64,000 nucleotides of DNA, taken from CAVXTF01 sp963701375. GTDB taxonomy: Bacteria > Actinomycetota > Acidimicrobiia > Acidimicrobiales > CAVXTF01. The notes beneath the pieces were generated by a model. That model saw nothing but the letters and a program-made list of their open reading frames with translations. It was not told where the DNA came from and did no database searches. Each line of letters begins with the position of its first letter. Position 1 is the first letter of the stretch. Of this stretch, positions 19,940 to 28,826 are shown piece after piece. Position numbers and translations under genes: made by a program. The stretch lies in assembly GCA_963701375.1 (NCBI GenBank), contig CAVOZT010000001.1, positions 372,001 through 436,000 on the forward strand. The letters run 5' to 3'.

Positions 19940-20272
19940 TGTCATCGACCTTAATCAGCCGTTCAGCGTCAATCGTCTAACCGCAATCTGGGACGCAATG
20001 CCGCAGGCAAATTCCTTTTTGTAAAGACTCGACAGTCGGGTCGGGTGGTGGTGATGCAGATCGACTTGAAGCAGGAGGCTGAGTCAAAAACAGAGCGCGA
20101 CGTTGCTGTAAATGAAGCGCTCATTGGGTCCCGAGGGAGCACGCCGATGGTAGATTTTCCTACAGTGCGATCGAGTCACCGACGTGCGCCGCCCGGTAGT
20201 TTGACGACCTCGGGCTGGTCACGGGATTTTCGCCGTCACGTGGTGTTGTAGTGCGGATGGGACGGTGACATC
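19940..20272. other. 333-base stretch without a convincing gene
   Basis: This region separates the SLATT-like gene from the methyltransferase and has a lower GC look than its surroundings. A 68-codon open frame at 20045-20251 has no recognisable features and is not called. It probably holds the promoter for the glycosyltransferase/methyltransferase genes that follow. Confidence 0.35.
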
Positions 20273-21838
20273 GTGAGAGGCGCGCGAACAGTGATGGAAG
20301 GAGCAATCGACGTCCCCACTCCGGGTGCGCGAATCCCGGCCGGTGTACTGACAGTCGAGGGCTGGGCGGCCTATGGGCGTAAGCCCGTTCTCGAGGTGTT
20401 CGTTCAGGCCGGCGATCAGGGTGTTCTCCGGGCCTCGGAGCAGGTGCGGATCGATGTTGCCGAGCACTTCGCGTCTCCAGCGATGACGGAGTGCGGCTTC
20501 CGGGCGGAGTTCGACCTGCGGCATCTCATGGGTCAGCCAGACGAGCGGGTCTCCATCGATGTGGCAGTGATTGTCGATAAGGACGACATCGGCGACTTGC
20601 CCGGCCCCGTGGTTAAGACCCTCGGTTCAGTCGATGTGGTTGTCGACGGCTCGCTTGCGAGCCCGGAGACAGCGATTTCGCAAGAGCCGTTACCCAACGC
20701 GGCTGCATTTCTAAACGAGGCGCTGGCGCATGCCGAGTTGGGCCTACCGGTTCCGAAAGGGGCGAGGTTCCGAGGACTGAAACGTTTGGTTGCCCGGCTG
20801 AACTGGCCCTTCCTGCACCGCCAACTCGCGTTCAACAATGCTGTAGTAGCCGAACTCACCTTACAGTTGTCTCGTGCACTCGAGGACCGGGTCAGGGTCT
20901 ACTCGCAGCTCGAGAACATGGCAAGCGCGTTCGAAAGAATCGTAGGAGATCTGAGGACGGAGCTCGACCAGCAACTCATCGTGCACCGGCACCAGCTGGA
21001 TCTGGTCCAACGTCAGGCCTTTCAACGGCATTACGAGGACCTTGGCGGCCTGCGCTCGGAGCTTACCGAGATGGCGCTCGAGCTCGAAGGCGTCCGCAAG
21101 CAGGTCGACCGGGGCGACTCGCTCGTGTCACGCCGCGATGGCAACTTCTCCGAATCCGCAGAATCCCTCAATAGCACCTATGCGGCGTTTGAAGACACCT
21201 TCCGCGGGTCTTTCGATCTGATCAAGGACCGAGCTCGGGACTATCTCGGCGATGTGCTAGCCCTCGATCGCCACGGTGCGGTTCTCGACGTGGGATGCGG
21301 ACGCGGCGAGTGGCTGGAAGTCCTTAAGGAAGCGGGCGTCGAGGCGTACGGGGTGGACCTTGACGTGGAGTTCGTCACGAGATGCGTGGATCGCGGGCTC
21401 GACGCGCGCCTCGACGACGCTTTTCGCCACCTGTCGGATATCCCTGAGGAGTCGCTAGCGGCCGTTACCGCATTCCACGTTGCGGAGCACCTTCCGACGG
21501 AAATGATCGAGGAACTGATTGACCTCTCCGCACGGTCTCTGTGTCCCGGCGGACTCCTCATACTCGAGACTCCCAATCCCGAGAATCTGGTAGTCGGCTC
21601 TTCGACCTTTTACATCGACCCGAGCCATATCCGCCCGCTCAATCCAAAGTTCCTTGCGTTTCTGGTCGAGACCAAGGGCTTCGTCGATGTCGACGTCCGC
21701 TTCAAGCACCCCGATCCGGCTCTCCGGCTCCCAGACAACGACGCGCCATGGGCGGCAGACCTCCTGCCACTCCTCCAGGCGGTCAATCAGCGGTTATTCG
21801 GAGAGCGGGACTTCGCCATCGTCGCCCGGCGCGGATAG
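20273..21838 (+). CDS. Coiled-coil SAM-dependent methyltransferase (glycan-linked)
   Basis: This protein of up to 521 residues starts at GTG 20273; ATG 20294 is an alternative. The N-terminal 130 residues look like a beta-rich domain (GVLTVEGWAAYGRKPVLEVF). Residues about 195-290 are helical with coiled-coil character (QLENMASAFERIVGDLRTEL). The C-terminal class I methyltransferase has motif I LDVGCGRGEWLEVL, acidic motif YGVDLDVEF and AFHVAEHLPTEMIEEL. It precedes a glycosyltransferase gene, so methylation of a growing or finished surface glycan is inferred. At least three TTA codons are present. Confidence 0.85.
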   Translation: MRGARTVMEGAIDVPTPGARIPAGVLTVEGWAAYGRKPVLEVFVQAGDQGVLRASEQVRIDVAEHFASPAMTECGFRAEFDLRHLMGQPDERVSIDVAVIVDKDDIGDLPGPVVKTLGSVDVVVDGSLASPETAISQEPLPNAAAFLNEALAHAELGLPVPKGARFRGLKRLVARLNWPFLHRQLAFNNAVVAELTLQLSRALEDRVRVYSQLENMASAFERIVGDLRTELDQQLIVHRHQLDLVQRQAFQRHYEDLGGLRSELTEMALELEGVRKQVDRGDSLVSRRDGNFSESAESLNSTYAAFEDTFRGSFDLIKDRARDYLGDVLALDRHGAVLDVGCGRGEWLEVLKEAGVEAYGVDLDVEFVTRCVDRGLDARLDDAFRHLSDIPEESLAAVTAFHVAEHLPTEMIEELIDLSARSLCPGGLLILETPNPENLVVGSSTFYIDPSHIRPLNPKFLAFLVETKGFVDVDVRFKHPDPALRLPDNDAPWAADLLPLLQAVNQRLFGERDFAIVARRG

Positions 21839-21868
21839 CCAGGGCTCTCGTCGACTCGAGCACGAGCG

Positions 21869-24232
21869 ATGCGGATTGCGTGGTGGTCGCCGCTGCCTCC
21901 CCAACCAAGCGGCATCGCTAACTACAGCCTGGATTTGCTGACCGTGCTTGCGTTGCGTCTCGATGTGGTCGCCGTGGTTGACGATGGCGTTGCCGGACGC
22001 GTCCGGTTACCTGATATAGCCGTTGTCGGGGCCACGGCCTACACGTCCGGCTCCGAAGGGCGTTGCGATCTGGACGTCTACCAGATGGGCAATCACCCAT
22101 GGTTCCACGCCTACATGCATAGCCACGCTCTGGACCACCCGGGTGTTCTAGTCCTGCACGACCCGTCTCTCGTGGACTTCTATATGACGTTATGCGGTGG
22201 CCCTGATAGCCCGCTGTTCCTCGAAGAAGCGCGTCAAAACGGACACACCGTGAACACAGCGCTTCCGAGCCTCGTTGTGGACGGCAAGCGAGAACCCGAT
22301 CGCCTGTCACTCCTGATGTCCCGGCGCCTCGTCGAGTCGAGCGCGGTGACGCTCGTACACAGTCCTTGGGCGCGAGACGAGCTCGTGCGTCGACACCCAT
22401 CTTCCCGGGTGGCCGTCATTCCCAATCCTGCGAAGGTCGTGTCCCCTCCGCCCGGGGCGGTCAGTTCGCGCCGGGGTGCCGCGGTGTTCGGCGTCTTTGG
22501 GGGCCTCGCCCACCACAAGCGCATTCCCTCTGTCCTGCGGGCCTTCGCCGATGTGTACGGCGAGTTCCCCGAGGCGCGCCTCGTGATAGTCGGGCGCAGC
22601 GACGACGCCGCCAGCGAGCGAGAAGTTCGGCACCTCATTAGCTCCCTCGCGATCGAGGATGCCGTCCGGGTGGTGATTGATGCCCCCATCGAAGTGCTGG
22701 AACAGGAAGTTGGCAGGTGCAACGTAGCCGTGGCTTTGCGCTGGCCGTCGGCGGGGGAGACAAGCAGCGCCGTCGCTCGGGCTCTCGGTGCGGGCAAGCC
22801 GGTGATTGTGAGTGATCTTCCGCAGTACCGCCATTTCGATCCGAGCTACTGCTGGACAGTACCCACGGAGGCGAAAGGAGAGCGGAGAGGCCTCGTACGA
22901 CTGATGCGACATGTACTCTCCGATCCCGCCGCTAGCGCCGCCGCGGGTCGGTCAGCTCGTGCGTTCGTCGAGAGCACAGCGTCCTTCGCTCACGCGTGCG
23001 ACTGCTACATAGACGTTATAGAGGAATGCGCGCGGCGCGTAAATCTCCCCGGACCCACTGTCGAAGGTCATGTTTCTGACGGTTGCCGACCGGGAGTGAA
23101 CGTCATCGGTGACTGGTGGGCGACAACCGGTCTGGCGGAGGCGGCCAGGCGCTCGGCGACGGCGCTCATTAACGCACAAGCACGGGTTTCAGTCGTCAGC
23201 TTCCCTGTCGCGAACGTACCGCGCGCGGAAAACCGCGCACCCGACTGGCTCTGGAGCCAGCCTCGTGGCCGCACCCATCCGGTCGACGTCTGGTATCTCA
23301 ATGTCAACGAGCTGTACGTTGTTCCCGAGGACTTACTCCGCCCTCCCGGCACCGACCAGTACGTGATCGGTTCATGGTTCTGGGAGCTCCCCCGGGTCGG
23401 TACCGATTTTGTTAACCAGGTCGAACGCATCGACGAGATTTGGGTGGGGAGCCGGTTCGTTGCCGACACGTTCCGCGGCCACACCAGCAAGCCTGTGGTA
23501 GTCGTCCCGTGCGTTATCGAGCCGGCTCCTACACCGTCCGTGACGCGGTCCGATTTCTTACTTCCCGCGGATGGTTGCGTCTTCCTCTTCAGCTTCGACG
23601 CGAACTCCTTTCTCGTGAGGAAGAACCCGTGGGGAGCAGTTCGGGCGTTCCACGAAGCCTTCAGTCCCCGGGAACGAAGGGGCCCCGCCCGACTAGTCAT
23701 CAAGACGGTCAACCTCGATCGCCATCCGCAAGAGCGCGCTCGTCTGACCGCTGCGGTTGCGCAGGTCGACGGGATTCTCATCGAGGACGACCTCCCTCGG
23801 GCCGACATGCATGCTCTCATCTCGCTGTGCGATGTTTACGTTTCCCTGCACCGGTCTGAGGGTTTCGGGCTTGGCATGGCCGAAGCGATGTATCTCGGCC
23901 GACCGGTAATTGCCACGGCATACTCCGGCAACATGGACTTCACTACATCAATCAACAGCTGCCTCGTCGGGTACAGGCTCCGCGCCATCGATCTCGCCGA
24001 AAACGAACACGACGTCGGCCTTGCGAGAATCTACGAAGCCGGCCAAATGTGGGCCGAACCCGACATCAACCAGGCTGCGCGCTGGATGCGCGTACTGTTC
24101 GAGCGACCCACCGAACGCGGACGCATCGGCTCGGCCGGCGCGGCCACGATACGACAGAAGTACAGCACCGTTGCGGCCCAGTCCGCCATGCTCACGCGAC
24201 TCCAGGAGCTCTCCGATGCACGATCTCGCTGA
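21869..24232 (+). CDS. Double GT-B glycosyltransferase
   Basis: This 787-residue protein holds two GT4-like glycosyltransferase domains. The first (about residues 1-390) begins MRIAWWSPLPPQPSGIANYS and contains VFGVFGGLAHHKRIPSVLRAF and ARALGAGKPVIVSDLP. The second (about 410-787) contains VNVIGDWWATTGLAEAARRS, FSFDANSFLVRKNPWGAVRA, YVSLHRSEGFGLGMAEAMYL and GRPVIATAYSGN. It probably adds two successive sugars to a surface polysaccharide. ATG 21869 lies 30 bases after the methyltransferase stop. At least four TTA leucine codons are visible (in RLPD, MTLC, EDLL and DFLL), unusual for this GC content. Confidence 0.92.
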   Translation: MRIAWWSPLPPQPSGIANYSLDLLTVLALRLDVVAVVDDGVAGRVRLPDIAVVGATAYTSGSEGRCDLDVYQMGNHPWFHAYMHSHALDHPGVLVLHDPSLVDFYMTLCGGPDSPLFLEEARQNGHTVNTALPSLVVDGKREPDRLSLLMSRRLVESSAVTLVHSPWARDELVRRHPSSRVAVIPNPAKVVSPPPGAVSSRRGAAVFGVFGGLAHHKRIPSVLRAFADVYGEFPEARLVIVGRSDDAASEREVRHLISSLAIEDAVRVVIDAPIEVLEQEVGRCNVAVALRWPSAGETSSAVARALGAGKPVIVSDLPQYRHFDPSYCWTVPTEAKGERRGLVRLMRHVLSDPAASAAAGRSARAFVESTASFAHACDCYIDVIEECARRVNLPGPTVEGHVSDGCRPGVNVIGDWWATTGLAEAARRSATALINAQARVSVVSFPVANVPRAENRAPDWLWSQPRGRTHPVDVWYLNVNELYVVPEDLLRPPGTDQYVIGSWFWELPRVGTDFVNQVERIDEIWVGSRFVADTFRGHTSKPVVVVPCVIEPAPTPSVTRSDFLLPADGCVFLFSFDANSFLVRKNPWGAVRAFHEAFSPRERRGPARLVIKTVNLDRHPQERARLTAAVAQVDGILIEDDLPRADMHALISLCDVYVSLHRSEGFGLGMAEAMYLGRPVIATAYSGNMDFTTSINSCLVGYRLRAIDLAENEHDVGLARIYEAGQMWAEPDINQAARWMRVLFERPTERGRIGSAGAATIRQKYSTVAAQSAMLTRLQELSDARSR

Positions 24233-24921
24233 AAGGGTAGCCAACGTCCCGTATTGGTGGCACTCGATCGATCTCGGCTACGGCGTGGTGACGCCTGGAT
24301 ACAAGCCCCCGGACCTAATCGAACGAGAGTGGGCACAACTCCAGCTCCCCGATCTAAAAGGCAAGAGCGTGCTGGACATCGGCACGTGGGACGGTTGGTT
24401 CGCGTTCCGAGCAGAGCGAGCGGGAGCAGAGCGGGTCGTCGCCCTCGATCACTTCGTCTGGCAGACGAGGCCGCGAGGCCGCGATGGCTTCGACCTCGCG
24501 CGACTCGGCACTTGACAGCAACGTCGAGGTCGTCGAGGACGACTTCATGACAATGGATCTTTCATCCCTCGGCACCTTCGACGTCGTGCTATTCCTGGGC
24601 GTGATCTACCACCTGCGGGACCCGCTAGGAGCGCTCGAGCGGCTGCGTCAGGTAACTGCGGGTTCAGCGTTCATCGAGTCCGAGGCGGCGATCCTCGGTG
24701 GGCTCGAAGGTCTCTCGGCGTGCGAGTTCTTCGAGACCGACGAGTGTGCCGGGGACCCAACGAACTGGTGGGCCCCCACAGCTCCAGCCCTCCTCGGCAT
24801 GTGCCGGGCAGCGGGCTTTGTGCAGGCGACGCTGCTCGTCGGGCCGCCGCCTGTAGAGGTCCGGCCGGGAACGCTACTTCGCTACAGGGCGACCGCGAAG
24901 GCCGACGTGGCGAGTTCCTGA
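24216..24921 (+). CDS. Class I methyltransferase, CmoB/DUF1698-like (frameshifted)
   Basis: From ATG 24216, inside the 3' end of the glycosyltransferase gene, and allowing one extra base near 24505, this is a 234-residue methyltransferase. Hallmarks are WWHSIDLGYGVVTPGYK, motif I GKSVLDIGTWDGWFAFRAER, the acidic residue in VVALDHF, and, after the break, VVLFLGVIYHLRDPLGALERL. The pattern is that of CmoB-like methyltransferases often found in glycan clusters. It probably methylates a glycan or small metabolite rather than tRNA, judging from context. Its 3' end overlaps the convergent PadR gene by 40 bases. Confidence 0.85.
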
Positions 24922-25307
24922 AGGAGGCTGATGCAAAGGGTCTCTCGCGTCGGGACGACAATCTGCTTCGACGCAGTCTCTGTTACCCAGCTAGACCGAG
25001 GCGCGCGAAATGCCGCCGCCGCATTAGACCGAAATCGAGCCGCCTCGATTGCCAACTGGCTGCTGCCTTCAGGCGTGAGCCTGAAATAACGCCGAAGGCG
25101 GCTATCCACGATCTCTTCGCGTTCGACACTGATCAACCCGTCGAGACGGAGTCGGTCTAACGCTGCATACAGAGTGCCGGCGCGCAACCTCACGCGACCG
25201 TCTGAGATCTCTGCGACGTCGGCGGTTATCCCGTAACCGTGCTGGCTGCGCGCAGCCAGTGCCGTGAGGATCAGAAAAGTCGTCTCCTGCATGCTCCGCT
25301 TAGCCAT
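24882..25307 (-). CDS. PadR-family transcriptional regulator
   Basis: This winged-helix regulator is 141 residues when started at ATG 25305-25307 (MAKRSMQETTFLILTALAA). The PadR pattern is clear: HGYGITADVAEISDGRVRLRAGTLYAALDRL followed by the wing RLRRYFRLTPEG. The C-terminal helix is short. Longer in-frame extension to 25382 lacks family features. It is divergent from the methyltransferase at 25465 and may control it or the glycosyltransferase genes it converges on. Confidence 0.9.
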   Translation of the reverse strand: MAKRSMQETTFLILTALAARSQHGYGITADVAEISDGRVRLRAGTLYAALDRLRLDGLISVEREEIVDSRLRRYFRLTPEGSSQLAIEAARFRSNAAAAFRAPRSSWVTETASKQIVVPTRETLCISLLQELATSAFAVAL

Positions 25308-25314
25308 ATTAACA

Positions 25315-25348
25315 GTATATGCCGATGAACTATCGGTCCTCTGTATAC
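25315..25348. promoter_or_regulatory. Inverted repeats in the padR / methyltransferase divergent region
   Basis: CCGAT (25322-25326) and ATCGG (25332-25336) form a perfect inverted repeat with a 5-base spacer. Outer GTATA (25315-25319) and TATAC (25344-25348) are also complementary. The position, just upstream of padR, fits an autoregulatory operator, but the arms are short. Confidence 0.35.
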
Positions 25349-25464
25349 GCTTTCCGTGCATTTCGAAACGTCTACCCTTCACGGATGAGCGCCGCCGACC
25401 ACGTTCAGGCGTTCCTGCGAAGAGAGAAACGGGGTCGAAGTTGACCAGGCACTTCGAGGGTCCT

Positions 25465-26844
25465 GTGACCGTTTCACGAGCCGCGCGCTATCTGAGGCGT
25501 CGGATAGCAGGACCGCCTCCTTCCGTCGAATGCGTGCAGAACGAACGCGACCTTCAACCATCTGTCGAGAGCCCTTCGGAGTCGACCGTCGAGACGCTTT
25601 CGACCCTGGCCGAACTCGACAAGAAGCTCCAGGAAGTCGACGCGGCTTGGGCCATCTCAGACGACAAGATGCGAGAAGTGTTTCAAAGCTTCAACATGAA
25701 CCCGCCGGCAGACCTCCCGCCGGACCCTTACAGCCCCGAGTATTCCGACCGTCAGTTCGAGCTATATCGGGTGATTTCTGGCCGGGACTCGTACGAAGTC
25801 GATCACGAGCAATCGAACTTCCCCGTTGACCCCAACCGACCATTTCCGTACTACACCGAGAGCCCTGAAACTGTCGGGCACCAGTTGATGGGAGTGGGCT
25901 TCATCATCAAGACTCTCGCCCTTGCACCTGGCTCCTCGATCCTCGAGTTAGGCGCTGGCTGGGGCAATACGACGGTCGCACTCGCTCGAATGGGTTACGA
26001 CATGACAGCCATCGACATCGACCCGACATTCGTGGGTCTGATCATCGACAGGGCCGACAAGTTCGCACTGTCGGTAGACGCGCGCTGCGGGACATTTCTC
26101 GACATCGACCAACTCGACCGTGCCTTCGACGCGGTCCTCTTTTACGAGAGTTTTCACCATTGTTCTGATCACCGATCGATGCTGAGCAAGTTGCCTCAGG
26201 TGTTGCGCCCGGGTGGCAGGGTGTTCTTCGCCGCAGAGCCGATTGCCGACTCCTTCCCGTATCCGTGGGGCCTCCGTCTGGACGGGGAATCCCTTTGGGC
26301 GATTCGCCGCAATGGATGGCTCGAGCTCGGCTATCAGGAGTCGTACTTTGTTCGCGCTCTGCAACACTTCGGTTGGGTATCGCAGAAGCACGTCTCGCCT
26401 GCAACGCATCTCGCGGTCATCTTCGAGGCAAGGAGGGCGAACCACTTTTATGCCATGTCGACGTTCGACCTTCCCCCAGACGAAGATGCCACTTGGGCTC
26501 TTCCTGACCAGCCTGGTAGCGGGCAACGCTTTTCGGGGGCCCGCAGTCTCATTGCCCTCGAGCGCGGACAGGACTGTGACGAGGTGATCATCGACGCCGT
26601 AAACGCGTCTCCTAGAAGGCTGCCGTTCTCGGTGCAGCATGGAACGAACACGGTCAGCGGAATCGCAGAGCCGCACTCGGATATCGCCATCAGGGTGCCC
26701 TACGACGGTGCTGCTGAGCAACTCGTCATCAAAACGGAAACCTGGCGTCCGTCAGAGTTGATGGGCTCGGCCGACACCAGGGAAATCGGCCTCGGGATCC
26801 GGTCAATTACATTGGCTCCGACTGGACAACTCGAACAATCCTGA
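25465..26844 (+). CDS. Class I SAM-dependent methyltransferase
   Basis: This 459-residue protein is taken from GTG 25465, which has a GAGGG ribosome-binding site 5 bases upstream; TTG 25441 is possible, and the frame is open to 25264. The N-terminal quarter is a linker with possible coiled coil (LAELDKKLQEVDAAW). The methyltransferase core is at about residues 145-300: SSILELGAGWGNTTVALARM, MTAIDIDPTFVGL, AVLFYESFHHCSDHRSMLSKL, VLRPGGRVFFAAEP. A C-terminal beta-rich domain of about 130 residues follows. Context suggests a surface glycan or glycolipid substrate. Confidence 0.82.
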   Translation: MTVSRAARYLRRRIAGPPPSVECVQNERDLQPSVESPSESTVETLSTLAELDKKLQEVDAAWAISDDKMREVFQSFNMNPPADLPPDPYSPEYSDRQFELYRVISGRDSYEVDHEQSNFPVDPNRPFPYYTESPETVGHQLMGVGFIIKTLALAPGSSILELGAGWGNTTVALARMGYDMTAIDIDPTFVGLIIDRADKFALSVDARCGTFLDIDQLDRAFDAVLFYESFHHCSDHRSMLSKLPQVLRPGGRVFFAAEPIADSFPYPWGLRLDGESLWAIRRNGWLELGYQESYFVRALQHFGWVSQKHVSPATHLAVIFEARRANHFYAMSTFDLPPDEDATWALPDQPGSGQRFSGARSLIALERGQDCDEVIIDAVNASPRRLPFSVQHGTNTVSGIAEPHSDIAIRVPYDGAAEQLVIKTETWRPSELMGSADTREIGLGIRSITLAPTGQLEQS

Positions 26845-26883
26845 TGACCCTCAAGTGATCCAAACCGACCGACGACCGTCACG

Positions 26884-27309
26884 ATGAGTTCATCTCAAGA
26901 CGCACCGTTCGGAACGGTCGCAACTGACGGCGTCGTGCACCGCGCGAGCCCGTTCTCCGTGTCCGACACCGTTGGACGGCTCGTGAAGTCCGTCGAGTTA
27001 GCGGGTGCGAAGGTCTTCGCCGTCGTCGACCAGGACGGGGAGGCTGAAAACGCCGGACTCTCGTTGCGCGAGACGAAGCTCGTGATATTCGGCAACCCGG
27101 CAGCCGGTACTCCAGTCATGCAGGCTGTGCCACTTGCCGGCCTCGACCTCCCTTTGAAGATCCTCGTGTGGCGCGACGACTCCGGCGCGGTGTGGATGAC
27201 GTACATCTCCGAGGAATGGCTGGTTCGCCGCTATGGGCTGTCTCTAGACCTCGGCCGGCGGCTTGCCGCCGCCGATGCACTGACGGGACGCATCGCCTCC
27301 TCGGGTTGA
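26884..27309 (+). CDS. DUF302 family protein
   Basis: This 141-residue protein has the DUF302 pattern: SPFSVSDTVGRLVKSVELAGAKVF, then ETKLVIFGNPAAGTPVMQA and LPLKILVWRDDSGAVWMTYIS. The fold is small alpha/beta, and the biochemical role is not established. ATG 26884 lies 39 bases after the methyltransferase stop; its end faces the convergent phosphoesterase gene across 12 bases. Confidence 0.88.
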   Translation: MSSSQDAPFGTVATDGVVHRASPFSVSDTVGRLVKSVELAGAKVFAVVDQDGEAENAGLSLRETKLVIFGNPAAGTPVMQAVPLAGLDLPLKILVWRDDSGAVWMTYISEEWLVRRYGLSLDLGRRLAAADALTGRIASSG

Positions 27310-27321
27310 TCTCGGTCTCGG

Positions 27322-28743
27322 TCAGATTTTTGTGACGGCCGTTAGTGGCGGAATCGTGCCGGGTCCAGTCATCAGGCATCCCGCCTTCAGAGTCGGGTTC
27401 GCTGCGGACGGGAGGACCGGCGGCTTGAGAAATGCCGGTTCCGCGTTCAGGTCCAGCATGTCGAAGAGGCTGTTCGCGTTGGCGTCGCGGCGGGTCAGCG
27501 CCGGGAGGTTCCACTTCTCCTCGACGGTTTTGAGGATCGAGGTGTGGTCATAGATCGTGTGCGACACGAAGTCCTTCTTCGAGTACGGGCTCACGACCCC
27601 GGCCGGGACCCGGAATCCGTACCGGTTGAAGCCTCCTGGCGGATAGCCAGGTTTCAATTCCGGCGGTACGTCGTCTGGCGCGACCGCTAGCGGGGGAGGC
27701 ACGTGGTCGTAGTAGCCCCCGTGCTCGTCGTACGTCCAGATCAGCATCGTCTTGGGCCAGTTGGGACTCGACATGACGGCGTTGACGACTTTGTCCATGA
27801 ACTGATCCCCGAATTGAATGTCCTGCGGGTCTTCTTCCGACGCCTTGCCGAAGTCGGGCTCGACAAGACTGAACGAGGGAAGGTCTCCCGCGGCAGCGTC
27901 TTTGTAGAACTGATCGATCGAAATAACGTTGCGAGACAGGGTCGGTCTGGTGAGCAGCGGGAGGAACACCCCGAGCGTCGGAAGTGACGTGAAGTACTCC
28001 TTCCAGGTGATGCCGTGCTTCTCGAATTGCTCGAATATCACGCCGTTCGGCGGTAACGCTGATGGCAACGAGTCGTCGATCAAGCCGAGAGATGTTCCCG
28101 CGAGCAGATAGCGGCGATTGGGATTGGTCTGAGCCATTGTGGAACAGAAGTACCGGTCTCCGATCGGGAACGTGCTCGCCATCCCGCAGGTGAAGGGGAG
28201 ATCCGCGCTCGTGAAGTAGCCCATCGCCTCTGCGGTTGTGCTAGTGACGAAGCCTTGACAGGTGCCCCCGTCGAACGCCTCGTGGGTTACCTTCCAATTG
28301 TTGCCCACGCCGGTCGTCTGGCACTCAGTGGGCATGTGGAACGCATGCACGTAGTTGCCGTGACCGTCGGGGTTCTTGGCAGTCGGTTGCCCGTTCGACC
28401 CGATCGTGAAGCCGTCACCTCTTCCGATCAATCCCAAGATGTTGTCGAAGGAGTGGTTCTCCATCATCACGACGACGAAATGTTCGATCTGCGGGACCTG
28501 ATCAGTGCCGGCGGCGACATTTGGTTTGGGAAGAGAGCCGGCAGCTCTAAGCGCCGTGGTCGCCGTGGTACTGCTCGACGGGACCGTGGTGCTGCTCGAC
28601 GTGGAAGTGCGGGTCGTGGCCGTCGCCGATCGCCCCGCACAGCCTCCGAGCAGGATCGACGCACCGGCCAGTCCGCCGCCGAGCAACTGTCGCCGGGTGA
28701 GGTTCACTGGGACCCGCCCGGACACGTGAGTGTGACGCGTCAT
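27322..28743 (-). CDS. Tat-exported lipoprotein phosphoesterase (phospholipase C / acid phosphatase family)
   Basis: This 473-residue enzyme begins at ATG 28741-28743. The N-terminus carries a twin-arginine signal NLTRRQLLGGGLAGASILLGGCAG, which also ends in a lipobox-like LGGC. A Ser/Thr-rich linker precedes the PF04185-type phosphoesterase domain, which shows VVMMENHSFDNILG, IPKDFV-like segments replaced by SFSLVEPDF, and the metal-binding TYDEHGGYYDHVPPP. It acts outside the cytoplasm on phosphate esters, possibly phospholipids. Divergent from pyrF. Confidence 0.9.
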   Translation of the reverse strand: MTRHTHVSGRVPVNLTRRQLLGGGLAGASILLGGCAGRSATATTRTSTSSSTTVPSSSTTATTALRAAGSLPKPNVAAGTDQVPQIEHFVVVMMENHSFDNILGLIGRGDGFTIGSNGQPTAKNPDGHGNYVHAFHMPTECQTTGVGNNWKVTHEAFDGGTCQGFVTSTTAEAMGYFTSADLPFTCGMASTFPIGDRYFCSTMAQTNPNRRYLLAGTSLGLIDDSLPSALPPNGVIFEQFEKHGITWKEYFTSLPTLGVFLPLLTRPTLSRNVISIDQFYKDAAAGDLPSFSLVEPDFGKASEEDPQDIQFGDQFMDKVVNAVMSSPNWPKTMLIWTYDEHGGYYDHVPPPLAVAPDDVPPELKPGYPPGGFNRYGFRVPAGVVSPYSKKDFVSHTIYDHTSILKTVEEKWNLPALTRRDANANSLFDMLDLNAEPAFLKPPVLPSAANPTLKAGCLMTGPGTIPPLTAVTKI

Positions 28744-28826
28744 ACCGCCGACACTAGATGACACCTGCGAGGGAATCGCTGCTCCAACGAACCGCTTTGG
28801 GATCCTCCCTCGTATACGTTCGTGGA

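Noticed and set aside
20045..20251. 68-codon plus-strand open frame
   Set aside because: No homologous features, no clear ribosome-binding site and no partner gene; composition is not convincing.
19344..27400. Direct repeat of the tRNA 3' end marking an integrated element
   Set aside because: I found no second copy of the T-arm/acceptor sequence downstream and no integrase gene, so no element ends are called.
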